A stretch of 64,000 bases of DNA from Leptobrachium leishanense (Eukaryota > Chordata > Amphibia > Anura > Megophryidae). The notes below the pieces were generated by a model, which was not told the origin of the DNA, made no database searches, and saw only the letters and a program-made list of their open reading frames with translations. Both the position numbers and the translations under genes were made by a program. Each line of letters starts with the position of its first letter. The stretch's first letter is position 1. Below are positions 1 through 11,860 of this stretch, piece after piece. Location: contig CM019064.1 of assembly GCA_009667805.1 (NCBI GenBank), positions 385,888,049 to 385,952,048 on the forward strand, given 5' to 3'.

Positions 1-176
1 TTTCCAACCCCAACCCTCCCAGATTGTGAGTTCCTACGGGAATAGGGCCCTCATCTCCTCCTGTACTGTTTGTCAAATGTTGTTCAATGTATTGTAACCC
101 TGTCTATACTGTGCTTATTGTACAGCGCTGCGGAATATGCTGGCGCTTTATAAATAAAGAATAATAATAATAATAA
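1..176 (+). mobile_element. L2-clade LINE, 3' terminal fragment
   Basis: This is the 3' end of an L2-type LINE, closely matching in reverse complement the left ends of the minus-strand copies at 5633 and 41773. The shared end contains TGTACAGCGCTGCGGAATAT, then GGCGCTTTATAAATAAAG, and closes with an (AAT)n tail. Only 3' untranslated sequence is present. The window starts inside the element, so its true length is unknown. Confidence 0.85.
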
Positions 177-640
177 TTGACTGCCAAGCAATTTTTTTTT
201 TTTTTTTTAAATATTATAACATTTATTTGAAACATGGGATGCATAGTTATATATGCAGACAATGAGATGGATACACTTACAACAGTTATCTGTGCATAAA
301 CACAAGCCAGATCATACAAACATCGACACATAAAATTGATAATGCTGGTCCCTGGGGTGAGAGGCAAGATATTTTGTTTATTTGGCCCACCCAGACATTT
401 TTTATAATCTAGAACGCTACTAAATCAAACCAATTGTTATCTTTTGCCATCACATTGATCTCCTAAAATCTATTTAACTTGGGGAGAGCCTGCTACAAGC
501 TAATTATTGTATACATCTGGTAGGACCAGAAGATGTAAACATAGATACATGGTCCAAAACGAAAATACCTCAGCTATTAGCAGTTTTGTGGATTTCGAGT
601 TCCTATCCCTTGTAATTTTGGTGCTTTGTTTTTCACTGCT
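177..640. other. unassigned AT-rich spacer
   Basis: A poly-T tract at about 191-208 is followed by ordinary AT-rich sequence. I see no coding signal, terminal repeat or tandem array. Confidence 0.5.
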
Positions 641-1010
641 TTGCATCTCACATCGGTGATTCCATTTAGCCACAAATACGTTGAATTCACCATTTAGTGA
701 ATGGTCACTGTATTTTGCGGAAACTGGAGTCTTTGAAGCAGTTATCGGATGTCGGCAAAAAACACTGAATTGTGTTTATACCCCCTGAATTGCACCGAAT
801 TGGAATCGGTGAGTTTCCACCTACCTGAGAAAAAGAAAAAAATATATTCTCCTAATAGGATTTTAAATCTAAAAAAAATGTAATAAAAATGTGTCCAATT
901 AATGAAAAGGTCTCTTACAAAATAAAAAAGTGTTTTAAAAAAATTAAATCTAAAAAAAGGGTTTATGCAATAAATAAAAATAATAAAGGGTCTTTAATCC
1001 TTTCAAGCAG

Positions 1011-1100
1011 TGGGGCGTGCTATGCCGTCCCCACGGTGGGTGGGACGTGCTATGCCGTCCCCATGGTGGGTGGGGCGTGCTATGCCATCCCCACGGCAGG
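1011..1100. repeat. 30-bp minisatellite, three units
   Basis: Three tandem copies of a GC-rich 30-bp unit beginning TGGGGCGTGCTATGCCGTCC, with only a few substitutions between units, and a partial fourth. The period is a multiple of three, so all frames stay open. Short predicted proteins here have no coding meaning. Confidence 0.85.
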
Positions 1101-1475
1101 TGGGGCTGCATAGCACACTCTGCTGGAGTCTATGGGTCGAGTCCAGCCCGCCAACCAGCTGGCACTCGGCGCGTGTCGTTCGCTGCCGCGGGACACATGC
1201 GGCACATCTGCTGAGTAGGCGGGCCGAAGGAGGCACCCACCACAGCAACTGGACATCAGGCATACTAGTACACCCTGCTGGCATTAAAACGCACCCACCA
1301 GGCACAATAAGTTTCATTTATTAAATGGAAACCTGATGGATTCTCCTTTTTAAACCTGTTGAATTGAAACACTGAAAATCTGTTTTTTTTACCGCAAATT
1401 TCAGTGCAAATGGGCGTTCTGGGAATAGAAGACTCACTAGTCTTCTATGGGATAATTTTATGTGCAGCTGAATTA

Positions 1476-1784
1476 GGCTGTGTTCACATGAGCGCACTGA
1501 GTGCGTCCATGTGACCGCTCCTCCCTGCGCCCGTCGCAGCTTTGTGATGGCTTGACGGGGAGGGCCACAGGGTGTGGTGTGCGCACTAGTTGCGTGCGCT
1601 ACACTGTACGTGATTTAAGCCTCTCCATCAAAAAGAAATCTACGATGGACGTAGGACGGGGCTACAAAGCGCGATCCTCCACTAACTGCCCTCAGCCAGG
1701 TGACCACACGGGCGTCAGAGTGGAAGGAAGTCCACTCTCACAGACATTCCTTCCGCTATCAAAAACGCTCATGTGTCCGCAGCC
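1476..1784. mobile_element. TTA-target MITE (PIF/Harbinger-like)
   Basis: Terminal inverted repeats GGCTGTGTTCACATGAGCGC and its near reverse complement (cgctcatgtgtccgcagcc) bound a 309-bp element. A TTA duplication lies on each side (1473-1475 and 1785-1787). A three-base TTA/TAA duplication is typical of PIF/Harbinger elements. Assignment to that superfamily is an inference from the TSD, because there is no coding region. Confidence 0.7.
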
Positions 1785-1935
1785 TTAGGGTATACTGGCC
1801 TGTATTTCGCTGTCAGTTCACCTGTATTTGGCAATTTGACAGTAGACAAATTTCCCCGAAATTGCACTGAACAGTGAAATTCCCCATTCGGTGCAATCTG
1901 GGGCCAATTCGGAGTTTAGTGAATAACCCCTTTAC

Positions 1936-2484
1936 AGTGGAAACATTAAACAGTTACAGGATTTATTATTATTATTAAAGTCAGTCTGACATGGTTCAAA
2001 AAAATATTTACATGACTTCATACTGGTCGTAATAATGCAGGAATCCTTTATGGGATTGTTACATTGCTAGATTTGTCTTTGTGGACATTGGTTTCTTACC
2101 CAGCGGTGGACAAACTATTTGGAGCTCATGTTTATTGAGGAATGCTTGCCTTGAAGATATAAGGCTTGTGTGGATTGCACCATGGAGTACCAGCACTCTG
2201 TGACCTGTGGCCTCTGACCCTGGACAATAATTTGCTTTTGTATCATGGCAGTGACAGGGCCTGTTTCTCACAGTCCCTGGACAGATGCTCAATCTTGCAT
2301 TCCATAGTGGTTACTCTAGTTTATTCTACGAGCCCAGCTATTTTTTTTTTCATGTTTGAATGAGCAAATACCACACACAGGAAGGGCGTATGGGGCGGCG
2401 AGATCTGCAAAGGTAAATCATTACCCAGTTCAAGTCTAAAGGTATCCTTGTTTGAAGCTGAATGTCATCATTACTATCATTTTC
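1936..2484. other. unassigned spacer
   Basis: Mixed-composition sequence without an open frame supported by any motif. I see nothing assignable here. Confidence 0.4.
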
Positions 2485-2675
2485 AATAAAAGATGAAGGA
2501 ACCCAGCACTATACTCTGCATAAAGACCAGTTTATTCTGCTAGCAGCAACGTTACGGCTGTGAAACCAGCCTTTCTCAAGCTGTTTTCAAGGAACTTTCA
2601 TGAAAGGCATCAGCCATAATACTGCTGCGAGCCCAAAAAAAACAGTTTGGAGTCCTGGGTTCCTTAATCTTTTAT
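2485..2675. mobile_element. Palindromic MITE, about 190 bp
   Basis: The ends are inverted repeats: aataaaagatgaaggaaccc at the left, and ctgggttccttaatctttta at the right, which is its imperfect reverse complement. No transposase is present. The superfamily cannot be decided because no clear TSD is visible. Confidence 0.6.
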
Positions 2676-2781
2676 TTAAATTCATGTAGAGTTTTGTCTG
2701 GCCACTCCATGGTTCCTGAATTAGTTAAATCCCATCAGTACATAACTCTTTACATGTTAATTGACAATGGAGCACCCCTTA

Positions 2782-3442
2782 GGCTGCTCGTCCACTGGGC
2801 CCGTAGTCATACGACCGACTTGGTTGTCACCAGACTACGGACGACCTAGGTCAGATGACTATGTACGACTAGTGTCGTCCACTGTGTGCGACTATGGAAG
2901 ATGACTACAGAAGACTACTCACATCCAGTATGACTGACTTGTCATCAGACTATAGAGGACCCAGATCAGAGGTCGAGGGAAGACACTATGAAAACAAGTT
3001 TGTTCTGGTTCTGGAAACAGAAATCGTTTGTGTGTGAAAACGGATATGAACGATAGAATATATCACAATAGAATTTTGAAAGTTAACATGTGCCTAAATA
3101 TTCACTTGGCACATAAGGGGTTATGGCACAGCTGCACAAAGACCTGAGTATGATTCCTCTACCTCAAAATAAACAAACAAGGCTAGGCCCACCTATCTTT
3201 CCTACACAATAAAATCTGTTTTTTCACCCCACTTTAATAGATTCTCAGCATTCATCTCATGAGGTATGTTGTACCAGGTTGTCCAACATCGTTCGACAAA
3301 TCCCATTAGAATGGGAACGGCCGTTAGTCTGATGTAGTTGTCCGAAGTCGTCCAACGGAAGTCAAAAGCAATGGACGAGGATTGCATCTCTTCTGTGTTG
3401 TGGGATTAGTCGTACGCCTATGGACCCAGTGGACGACCAGCC
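2782..3442. mobile_element. MITE with TIR GGCTGCTCGTCCACTGGG
   Basis: About 660 bp bounded by inverted repeats, GGCTGCTCGTCCACTGGGCC at the left and the reverse complement of GGCTGGTCGTCCACTGGGTC at the right. The interior repeats short inverted words such as tacgact/agtcgta. The left flank is TTA and the right flank GTA, so a TTA duplication with one change is possible. Non-coding. Confidence 0.65.
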
Positions 3443-5632
3443 GTATCCAGAATTCTCGAGACCCTGAGCATTCTGGATTTTTAATTCTTCCACATTTCAG
3501 AATCTGGGAGAATTAGAGGAAGGAAATTGTGGTGTGAAAGCCACAATCCTCTTCCTGCTGTAGCTCCCAATGTATACACATGCTGGTATCACTCTGTTGC
3601 ATTTCTTCACTGACATACTGCCTGGAGTCAGAGTGATTCTGAGCAGCATGTCACACACTGGGGCTGCCCAGAGGCTCCTAGTATGTGCCACAGTCTACTG
3701 CAGGGCTCAGGAGCCGAGTTCACAAGAGGTAGTTGCCACCCTTGGTCCGGAATCCCTAAAATGTGGACATATCTGTAAACCCCAGTTTTCCGAGTCTTCC
3801 GGATTTTGAATCCCAGATAAAGGGTAGCACTAATAATTTCTGGAGCTCTGTAAAATAAAGATTGGTGAACTAAAAATTAACTTGGGAACTAGAGACAGGA
3901 GATGTAGAGGGCCCAGCTCAGAGGAGCTTACAATTATACTTTTTTCCTTCCATAAAAGACCTCACCTTCTGGAAAAATGCCTTGGATGTGTTGTTATGGA
4001 CATATCTTTATCCACAGAGCTGATCAGCTGATTAAAAGGTTTTTACAGGACCACCACTGTGTGTTAGGAAAAATAAACACTTGGGCTATGGAAAAAATCT
4101 GCAAATCCACCTTAGAACTACATCGCTATATCCCTGGTGGACAATTTCTATTGTTTTGGAATCTTCTGAAAAATGTCTAGTTCAGCAATAGCTTTGATAT
4201 ATTGCTCCAGTAAAGATTGTTTATTTGATTGTATAAGGAGAAAGTGCCGCTTTCTGCACCAGCAGAGAAAAGGATAATGCCTAATATTGCCCATCCCACA
4301 GATGAATAGAAAGAGATCTGTTATTATCCCTACCCCCAATTGCACTCCCAACTCTCGTCTTCAGGACTTTTCTTGCCCTATAGCTGTGGAACGCCCTCCC
4401 TTGTAACATTCGACTCTCCCCGTGCCCCCAGTCTTTCAAGAAGCCTCTAAATTGCATTGCTTCACAGTGGCCAATCAGGTCACGTCATAATCCCCAATTA
4501 CGAAAGCACCTTTCGTGGTCTATCTCCCACACAGCCCCCAAGCATCCCATAACTTCTCACACTCAGTTACAGTTGAATATGTTGACTCTTTCTAAATAAT
4601 TGGAACCGTATGAGAAAATATTGTCATTTTTGCAGTCTCCCATTATGTATATATTTGTAGTATCCAAAAAGGACTTTGCTGAACTCACAAGGGTTAAATA
4701 TTATTGCTTTTGGGTTGTTTCCTGGCGCCTCATTGCAAGAACTTCACCAAGGCTCAGTAGAAGCAGAAATGTTACTATATTTTTTAAATATGTTACTATA
4801 AAGGCTTCATTTTTTTTTTCTAGTCATGGAGACTGTCCACTATTTGGAATCTATGGGCACTATCGCTTGGTGTAAGCTAACCCTAGTGTCAGCATGTTAT
4901 TGCGTTAGCACCAGGTAATATGAGTCTAGCGCCTGACCAACAGATTGTTTGCATCCCAGTAGAAACGGGGAAAAAAATCACTTAGCGTGCAGTAATTTGA
5001 GATACGTACAAGTTTACTGTACTTACCACGTCCTATGCTTAATATGGGAAGCGCTAGAGCGCACTTGCACTATTGTAACCAACAGATCACTTGGTGCTGG
5101 CGCCAAGTGAAGAAAAAAAAAGGAAAAAACCGTCAAAGGTCCTCGCCCAACATTAAAAGGCAATTGAAAGGAATGCATCACAGGTGTTCTCTTGGCCCAA
5201 TACACCATTGTAATGGATTTGGTCAGCAATGTCGGTGCTGTTGCAGTAGGCTTTATTATGATATATATGTTTCCTTTATTGACATGTATCCTAATTCTAA
5301 TATATTGGCAAATTCTAAACATTTTATGCTGGGGGTTATTCATAGTATGTTAGCAGTTGATTATTAGGTTGACCGTGTGAACCATATTTAAAGGGACACA
5401 TGGATAAGTCTTGACCGGCAGGGAAATTTGTGTCGCTCACCTGGCCTTCCTTTTGAAACTATTAAATACATTGTAATGATTCTACATGCTGTTGGGAGGC
5501 ATTTATCAGGCAATGCCCACCTGCCTTAATTAATTTATGTGTGCTGGCACATGGTATGCACATGGATGATTTGGCCACCTTGGAGGATTTTAATAATGCA
5601 GGGGTATGAGGGCTCTTGGCTGGATGTGTTAT
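3443..5632. other. Spacer with repeat remnants, no gene
   Basis: No coding region is supported. A short segment near 3890-3935 reads gatgtagagggcccagctca and then gaggagcttacaatt. This is the same 3' segment seen at 55480 and is related to L2 tails. The stretch at about 4860-5080 resembles the GC-rich interior of the MITE family at 36553-37273. The rest is unassigned. Confidence 0.4.
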
Positions 5633-5847
5633 TATTATTATTTTTTATTTATAAAACGCCAGCATATTCCGCAGCGCTGTACAATAGGCACAGTATAGAC
5701 AGGGTTACAATACAATACATTGAGCAACATTTGACAAACAGTACAGGAGGAGATGAGGCCCTATTCCCGTGGGAACTCACAATCTAGGAGTGTTAGGGTT
5801 GGAAACAGGAGGAGAGGACTGCAAGGTGAGAGTGATTGATGGTTGCG

Positions 5848-6471
5848 TCAGTGAGATGGGTGGTAGGCTTCCCTAAATAGGAACGTTTTAAGGGAGCGTT
5901 TGAAGGAAGAGAAGTTAGGGGAAAGTCTGACCGTACGAGGGAGAGCGTTCCAGAGAGTGGGGGCTGCGCGTGAGAAATCCTGCAGTCTATCATGGGAAGA
6001 GGTGATGCGGGGAGAAGCTAGGCGCAGGTCGCTGTTTGACCTTAGGAGGCGGGCTGGGGTGTATTTGGTGATTAGTGAGGACACGTAGTGGGGAGCTGAG
6101 TTAGTGAGGGTTTTGTAGGTAAGGATAAGGATTTTGAACTTAATTCTGCAGTGGATGGGGAGCCAGTGAAGGGACTCACAGAGGGGAGCGGCAGAGACAG
6201 AGCGGCGGGTGAGGTGGATTAGCCTGGCGGAGGCGTTCAGGATGGATTGTAGGGGGGAGAGGCGGGACAGAGGGAGGCCAGATAAGAGATTATTGCAATA
6301 GTCAAGTCGGGAGATTACCAGGGCATGTATGAGTTGTTTTGTGGTGACAGCGGTAAGAAATGGCAGATTTCTGGAAATATTACGCAGTTGGTATCGGCAG
6401 GAGGAGGAAAGAGACTGGATGTGGGGGATAAAGGAAAGAGCAGAGTCAAGTGTAACACCAAGACAGCGCAC
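5848..6471 (-). pseudogene. L2 ORF2 C-terminal region
   Basis: About 207 residues in the frame next to the RT. It shows the conserved L2 tail blocks [43 protein letters not shown] and AAPTLWNALP, ending in FREAYHPSH. It is the proper continuation of the RT at 6315-7646 but is separated by a frameshift. A second copy of this block lies at 41989-42436. Confidence 0.88.
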
Positions 6472-7646
6472 TTGGTTTGATGGGTAGATGGTGTGATAGA
6501 GAAGTCAGGAGGTGGGGAGGCATTGGAGGGAGGAATAAGTAGGAGCTCAGTCTTTGACATGTTGATCTTTAGGTGGTGGGAGGCCATCCAGGAGGAGATG
6601 CCAGATAAGCAGTCACTGACTTTGGAAAGGACAGGGGGAGAGAGATCAGGGGTAGAGAGGTAGATCTGAGTGTCATCAGCATAGCGGTGGTAATTAAAGC
6701 GAAAGCGTTTGATGATTTTGCCCAGGGAGGAGGTGTAGATGGAAAAGAGCAGAGGACCAAGGACAGAGCCTTGGGGTACACCAACAGATAGAGGCAATGA
6801 AGAGGAGGAGTTACCAGCAAAGAACACACAGAAGGACCTGTTGGATAAATAGGAGTCAATCCAAGCAAGTGCAGTGTCACCGAGACCCAGAGAGTTGAGG
6901 GTCTGTAGAAGGAGGGGGTGGTCAACAGTGTCAAAAGCAGCCGAGAGGTCAAGCAGGATGAGAATAGAATAGTGGCCGTGTTTTTTAGCAGTTAGGAGGT
7001 CGTTGGTGACTTTGGTGAGGGCAGTTTCAGTTGAGTGTAGGGGACGGAAGCCAGATTGCAGGGGGTCAAGTAGGGAATTAGAGGACAGGAAGAGGGAGAG
7101 GCGGTTGAAGACTAGTTTTTCTAAGAGCTTAGATGTGAAGGGTAGCAGGGATAAAGGACGGTAGTTGGATGGAGAGTTGGGATCGAGGGATGGTTTCTTT
7201 AGTAAAGGGGTAACTAGCGCGTGTTTGAAGGTGGATGGGAAGGAGCCAGTGGAGAGAGATAGGTTGAAGATGTGTGTGAGAGCAGGGTTGAGGGAGGAGG
7301 AGATGGGAGGAATTAGATGTGAGGGAATGGGGTCGAGCGGGCACGTGGTGAGATGTGAGGAGGACAATAAGGAATTGATTTCCTCATCAGTGGCTGGGAG
7401 GAAGCGGCAGAGAGTGGCAGAGGGGACCTCTGGGAGTGGAGGTGGCAGATAACTATCTTGTGTTGGGATGTTGCTTCTGATAGTTAGAGTTTTACTGAGG
7501 AAGTAGTCTGCCAGGTCTTGAGCGCTGAAGGCAGCTGAGGGGGAAGGTGCAGGTGGGTAGAGGAGGGTGTTGAAGGTGGACCAGAGCCGTTTAGGGTTGG
7601 AGGACAGCGTAGATATAAGAGATGAGAAGAAGGATTGTTTGGCCAA
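6315..7646 (-). pseudogene. L2 reverse transcriptase domain
   Basis: A 443-residue open stretch carries the full RT core. Residues about 102-107 read CPLDPIP, 147-154 TPLLKKPS, 198-206 SGFRPLHST, 233-243 [11 protein letters not shown] (first catalytic Asp), 289-301 [13 protein letters not shown], and 322-325 YADD (catalytic pair). All are L2-clade signatures. Frame is lost after about residue 370: the correct C-terminal continuation lies in another frame at 6471-5848. The first residue is not a true start, because the element is 5'-truncated and the endonuclease should precede it. Confidence 0.9.
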
Positions 7647-7664
7647 GTGGAGGGCAGAGGTTTA

Positions 7665-8055
7665 TCACCGGAGAATAAACTTGAAGTGAACAAAATCAGC
7701 TTCAGAGTGGGATTTTCTCCAGGCACGCTCTGCAGTGCGGGAGCATCTTTGCAGGTAGCGTGTCTGGAGGGTGTGCCAGGGCTGAAGCTGGCGGCGTGGG
7801 GCCTTACAGAGTCGAAGAGGAGCAAGAGTGTCTAGAGCAGAGATAAGAGTAGTGTTGTAGTGATTAGCGGCAGCATCAGGGCAGGTGAAGGATGAGGTGT
7901 AAGGGAGGTGGTGAAGTAGATTGGAGAATTGATGGGTATCCACAGCATGTAGATTTCTGTGAGTGTGTGTGCGGGGGGGGGAGCAGGGTGTCTAGAAAGT
8001 CCAGATAGGTTGAAAGAGAGAAGATGGTGGTCAGAGATGGGGAAAGGGCGACAGG
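7665..8055 (-). pseudogene. L2 endonuclease C-terminus and linker, fragment
   Basis: Reading the minus strand at about 8050-7985 gives RPFPISDHHLLSF, the SDH block that closes APE-type endonucleases of LINEs. A second frame at 7943-7665 reads a linker including RTAERAWRKSHSEADF, matching the usual L2 segment between endonuclease and reverse transcriptase. The two pieces are out of frame with each other and with the RT at 7646, so several indels have accumulated. The N-terminal catalytic endonuclease blocks are absent (5' truncation). Confidence 0.7.
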
Positions 8056-8085
8056 TGAACTCAGAAATGGAGCAGAGTTTGAAAA

Positions 8086-8564
8086 GGCAAGGTCACTAGC
8101 GTGCGTTAAAGAAAACGTTAATGCACCGGCGTCCACTCGACACCCACTTGTCCCCCTCCATAGGAGGATCGCACTTTGCAGCCCCGTCGATGCGCATCCT
8201 AGCGCATCGACAGTGATGATCGCTAGGTGCACGCATGCTACGCGCGCACTAAGTGCGCGCACGCAAGCTTGTGACCGGCTCCGTATGCAGCATCACAACG
8301 CTGCACCGGTAACGCGTGCTAGTGCGCACAAGAAGATGCCTAGTGTGCCCCCGGCCTAATGGTGGGTCAACAGGTGCCACCTCTTAGCGACTCACGTTAA
8401 ATTTTTCATGTAGCGTTGACGTTTTAGCTCACACCTGGTGATAGAGCCCTGTATGTATAATGTGTGTATGCATGGTGAATATAAAAAGAGTTGTATAAAG
8501 CAGGTTACACACAAGCAGGTGTAAATAGTTTGGTAATCTCTCAATCAAAAATGATAAAGGACTA
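8086..8564. other. GC-rich unassigned segment between two LINEs
   Basis: The segment contains CpG-rich words (gcgcgcacgcaagcttg) and self-complementary stretches near 8170-8260, reminiscent of the TTA-target MITE interiors elsewhere. No clean terminal repeats are visible. The first part replaces the missing 5' region of the L2. Confidence 0.4.
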
Positions 8565-8574
8565 AATAAAGGTT

Positions 8575-8958
8575 TTGCAGAAATTAAACAATGTGAATGT
8601 GAATAAAGCCCCAGGGCCAGATGGAATTCACCCACGAGTACTGAGAGAGCTATGTGTTGAAATATGTAAACCTCTGTTCTTAATCTTTCAAGATTCTTTT
8701 CTTTCAGGAATAGTACCAGAGGATTGGAGAAAAGCTGACGTGGTCCCTATATTTAAGAAAGGTTTAAAATTTGTGCCTGGGAATTATAGACCTGTGAGCT
8801 TAACATCTGTGGCTGGGAAAGTTTTTGAGGGGTTACTAAGGGATAATATTCAGGAATTTATTGGGAGGTATAATGTAATTGGCAAAAACCAGCATGGTTT
8901 CATGAAACACAGATCATGTCAGACTAACCTAATTACGTTCTATTCTATGAGGAAGTAA
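8575..8958 (+). pseudogene. CR1 reverse transcriptase, N-terminal part
   Basis: About 120 residues with CR1-group RT blocks: NKAPGPDGIHPRVLREL, VPEDWRKADVVPIFKKG, GNYRPVSLTSVAGKVFE and HGFMKHRSCQTNLI. The frame breaks near 8938, where a one-base shift separates it from the rest of the RT. After the shift the sequence reads YEEVSRSIDQG and leads directly into the next segment. Confidence 0.88.
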
Positions 8959-10082
8959 GTAGAAGTATAGATCAGGGGGTCGCAGTGGATGTGATTTACT
9001 TAGATTTTGCCAAAGCTTTCGACACAGTTCCACACAAAAGGTTACTATTTAAATTGAGAAAAAATGGTCTAGATGAAAATACTTGTTCTTGGATAGAAAA
9101 CTGGCTAAAAGATAGGGTACAGAGAGTGGTCATAAATGGTACATTTTCAAGATGGACACCAGTGGTAAGCGGTGTCCCTCAGGGGTCTGTTATAGGACCA
9201 ATACTATTCAATTTATTTATAAATGACCTTGAGATAGGTATTGAAAGTCATGTATCAGTGTTTGCAGATGACACAGAACTAGGAAAAGTAATACAATGTG
9301 AGCAGGATGTTACTTCGCTGCAGAGGGATTTAGATAAATTGGGGGACTGGGCACTTAAATGGCAGATGAGATTTAATCTAGATAAATGCAAAGTTATGCA
9401 TTTTGGAGTGAAGAACACGCAAGTAATTTATACCCTAAATGGTATGGGGTTAGGGAAATCCAAGCAGGAGAAGGATTTGGGAATAATCATAGACTTCAAA
9501 CTAAGTAACAATGTGCAATGTCAAACAGCAGCCGCCAAGGCCAGCAAAGTATTGGCATGCATTAAAAGGGGAGTTCACTCATGGGACGAAAACATAATTT
9601 TGCCTCTGTATAAATCAATGGTCAGGCCGCACCTTGAATATGCCGTGCAATTTTGGGCACCTGTCTTAAAAAAAGATATTATAGCGGTAGAAAAAGTGCA
9701 GAGACAGGCAACTAAATTAATAAGGGGAATGGAAGGGTTAAGTTATGAGGAAAGACTAACAAGCTTAAACCTGTTTAGTTTAGAGAAACGGCGCCTTAGA
9801 GGGGATCTGATAACCTTATATAAATATATACGGGGCCATTATCAACCATTGTCTCATAACCTATTCATTAACAGGACTATACACAGGACAAGGGGTCATC
9901 CATTTAGACTGGAAGAAAGAAAATTTAGCTTAAAGCATAGGAAGGGTTATTTTACGGTGAGAACAATAAAGCTGTGGAATTCTCTGCCTGTTGAGGTGGT
10001 TGGGTCAGAGTCTGTAGAGACTTTTAAAAAACGACTGGATGACTTCCTGCAGACACAGAATATTAAGGGTTATAATATTTAA
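8938..10082 (+). pseudogene. CR1 reverse transcriptase core and C-terminus
   Basis: Open from about 8938 to the stop at 10080-10082. Counting from the Met at 8985: YLDFAKAFDTVPH at 5-17 (first catalytic Asp), SGVPQGSVIGPILF at 62-75, FADD at 93-96 (catalytic pair), then the C-terminal blocks EKDLGIIID, LPLYKSMVRPHLEYAVQFWAP, LSYEERL, FSLEKRRLRGDL, WNSLPVEVVG and FKKRLDDFL. Apart from the single upstream frameshift the RT looks intact, suggesting a fairly young insertion. It cannot be autonomous without the endonuclease and ORF1. Confidence 0.9.
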
Positions 10083-10295
10083 CATGTGGGTAAAAGCTTC
10101 TTGATCCAAGGAGAAATCTGATGCCATTCTGGGGTCAAGAAGGAATTTTTTCCCAGTATGTTGCATATTTCAGACTGGGTTTTTTGCCTTCTTTTGGATC
10201 AACAGCAGTAGGTTATGTGGGAGAGGCTGAACCCGATGGACGCATGTCTTTTTTCAGCCTATATAACTATGTACCTATGTAACTATGTAACTTAT

Positions 10296-10814
10296 TTTTA
10301 TTCTAAGTAGTGTCAGAGCGACAAGGTGAGTCATAGTTATTTGGAATTTCATTTAGACTGTGTGTCCTTTACTCCCCCACATCCTCTACCATCCCTATTC
10401 CATAAAATTATAAAAAAACTTGGAGGTAACTATCTATCCTTCCTGTGTTATCTGGTGATTGCTGGTACAATGGTACATGTCTCATAATTCAACTAGATAT
10501 ATCATAAAAATAGCAAGAGACATACTTGAAAACGTGAGAAATCTCAATGTATCCTTCCTAGTAAAATACTTTATAAATAAATAAATGTCAAATCGATAAA
10601 AATCACTTTCCACGTCCTGGTACATATATTTTTGGGTCAACATTAAAAGTAAGGCTGTGATCCTCACACACCTGTCTGCCTGCGTGTCATTAATAACAGC
10701 AGTGATCTCCTTTTCATTTTGTCACTTTATTGGATTGCATGTTTTTAGACCAGAGCGTCCTTTTGCCTCTAACATTACTTCATAGTGAAGGAAGAATGCT
10801 CGTCTTCCATAATA
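10296..10814. other. unassigned spacer around a SINE tail
   Basis: AT-rich sequence with no coding evidence. Only the SINE tail at 10521-10588 is recognisable. Confidence 0.4.
10521..10588 (+). mobile_element. CORE-SINE-like element, 3' tail fragment
   Basis: It matches the 3' end of the SINE family at 42822-43030 (there on the minus strand): gagaaatctcaatgtatcct, then tcctagtaaaatactttata, then (AAAT)n. Only the tail is present. The same tail is the source of the 33-bp tandem array at 12775-13211. Confidence 0.8.
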
Positions 10815-10975
10815 ATAATAACACGATAGTTACAGTTACAAGCATTTATAAAGTGCCAACAAGTTCTGTAGCACTGTACAAAAGTGAGAGACAGAATAAC
10901 AAATATACATACACGTTACACGCACCAAACAGTAGGAGAGAAGACACAGCTCGAGAGCTTACAATCTAAGAGGTA
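10815..10975 (-). mobile_element. Diverged L2-like 3' end
   Basis: It reads aataataataaca, then gcatttataaagtgccaaca, then tctgtagcactgtacaaaag, and ends gagcttacaatctaagaggt. This is the L2 tail layout on the minus strand, with many differences from the copies at 5633 and 41773. The closing gagcttacaatctaagag word is the likely source of the minisatellite core at 51-52.5 kb and 57-62 kb. Confidence 0.65.
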
Positions 10976-11589
10976 AGGGGTGACACGCTACAATACATCA
11001 CCTTTACACATAGAATACTTCACATTATCCATAAGGGGGCTATTCACTCACCAATACAGTTTACCTTTGTTGCAATAAACTTCTACGAATCCGAAAGTGA
11101 AATTTAAAGAGCAGCAGAAGAAGATTCATCGATGACGTTTCTCTTTCCCTGCAGGGAACCACTGATATTTATCATCATTTCAATAACGGAAAACTATGAC
11201 AGCGAGCGAATAGCCCCTAAATATTTAACTCTAAGAGCTGTGATTACAAGATTACTATTTTAGATACACAATTAATCATGCAGTGAAGAAATTCATACAC
11301 CTTCATTTTTTCATATTGTTTCCACACACGATACCCCATAATGACACAGCAAAAAAAAAAAAAAAGTTGTTGACAACACTGCAAATCTATTAAGGGGAAA
11401 GAAACTGAAATATCAAACATCCAGTGAATTTATTTTGAAATAATGGTTTTGTTTGATTTTTTTTTTTATATTTGGATCCTGTATAAAGTTTTTGTATTGG
11501 AACCGGAGCAGAGTGGGCCCATGTACGTGTGGAGGTGGTGGTTGGGTTTGCCGTATAAAACCCTAAAGTGAAGATATAGAACCAGGAGG
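10976..11589. other. unassigned AT-rich spacer
   Basis: Contains homopolymer runs at about 11350-11366 and 11459-11467. No terminal repeats or coding motifs are seen. Confidence 0.4.
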
Positions 11590-11860
11590 GGCTCTTAAAC
11601 GCGTAAAGAGGTTATTCACCAGGATGCTTTTCACTTTGGCGCAGTTCTGTTCACTTCGACGATTCCATTTCGCTGGCAACACGGTGAATTCACTATTCAC
11701 TGGATGGTCAACGTAGTGCGCCAAAGATGGAGTCGCCAAAGCCTCATGAAAAAGTTGGAGAACGTGGCAGAAGAGCACTGAAAACCACTGAAGACTGATG
11801 AAATGGTCTTGGCGAATTCCACCGAAAGAAAACATAAAAAAAAAATGGAACTCTCTTATT
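11590..11860. mobile_element. Fragment of the 'GTTATTCACT' MITE family
   Basis: Starts ggttattcaccaggatgctt and contains ggtgaattcactattcactg and a cgccaaagatggagtcgcca stretch. This parallels the left part of the element at 641-1935. The right end is not found. Non-coding. Confidence 0.5.

Larger units (their letters stand above)
641..1935. mobile_element. Degenerate MITE of the 'GTTATTCACT' type, composite
   Basis: The left part (about 650-850) and right part (about 1790-1935) share the vocabulary of several other repeats in the window: gaattcaccatttagtgaat on the left, and ccattcggtgcaat then gtgaataacccctt on the right. Similar ends occur at 11590, 23525 and 55440. The interior holds a short 30-bp minisatellite and a nested TTA-target MITE. 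Exact outer ends are uncertain. There is no transposase frame, so the element is non-autonomous. Confidence 0.5.
5633..8085 (-). mobile_element. L2-clade LINE, 5'-truncated, about 2.45 kb
   Basis: A non-LTR retrotransposon on the minus strand. From right to left it contains the last part of an APE-type endonuclease (SDHH motif near 8020-8050), a linker, the full reverse transcriptase, the L2 C-terminal domain and a 3' UTR ending in (AAT)n next to 5633. L2 LINEs retrotranspose by target-primed reverse transcription. This copy lacks the 5' half (ORF1 and most of the endonuclease) and has frameshifts near 7640-8000 and near 6315-6470, so it cannot encode an intact ORF2. Confidence 0.9.
8565..10295 (+). 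mobile_element. CR1-group LINE, 5'-truncated, about 1.7 kb
   Basis: A plus-strand non-LTR retrotransposon starting inside the RT (LNNVNVNKAPGPDGIHP) and running to a characteristic 3' UTR: ttgatccaaggagaaatctg, then catgtcttttttcagcctat, then a short (taactatg)n tail at about 10260-10290. The same 3' UTR recurs in the triplicated unit at 57161, 58913 and 61745. ORF1 and the endonuclease are missing. Confidence 0.88.
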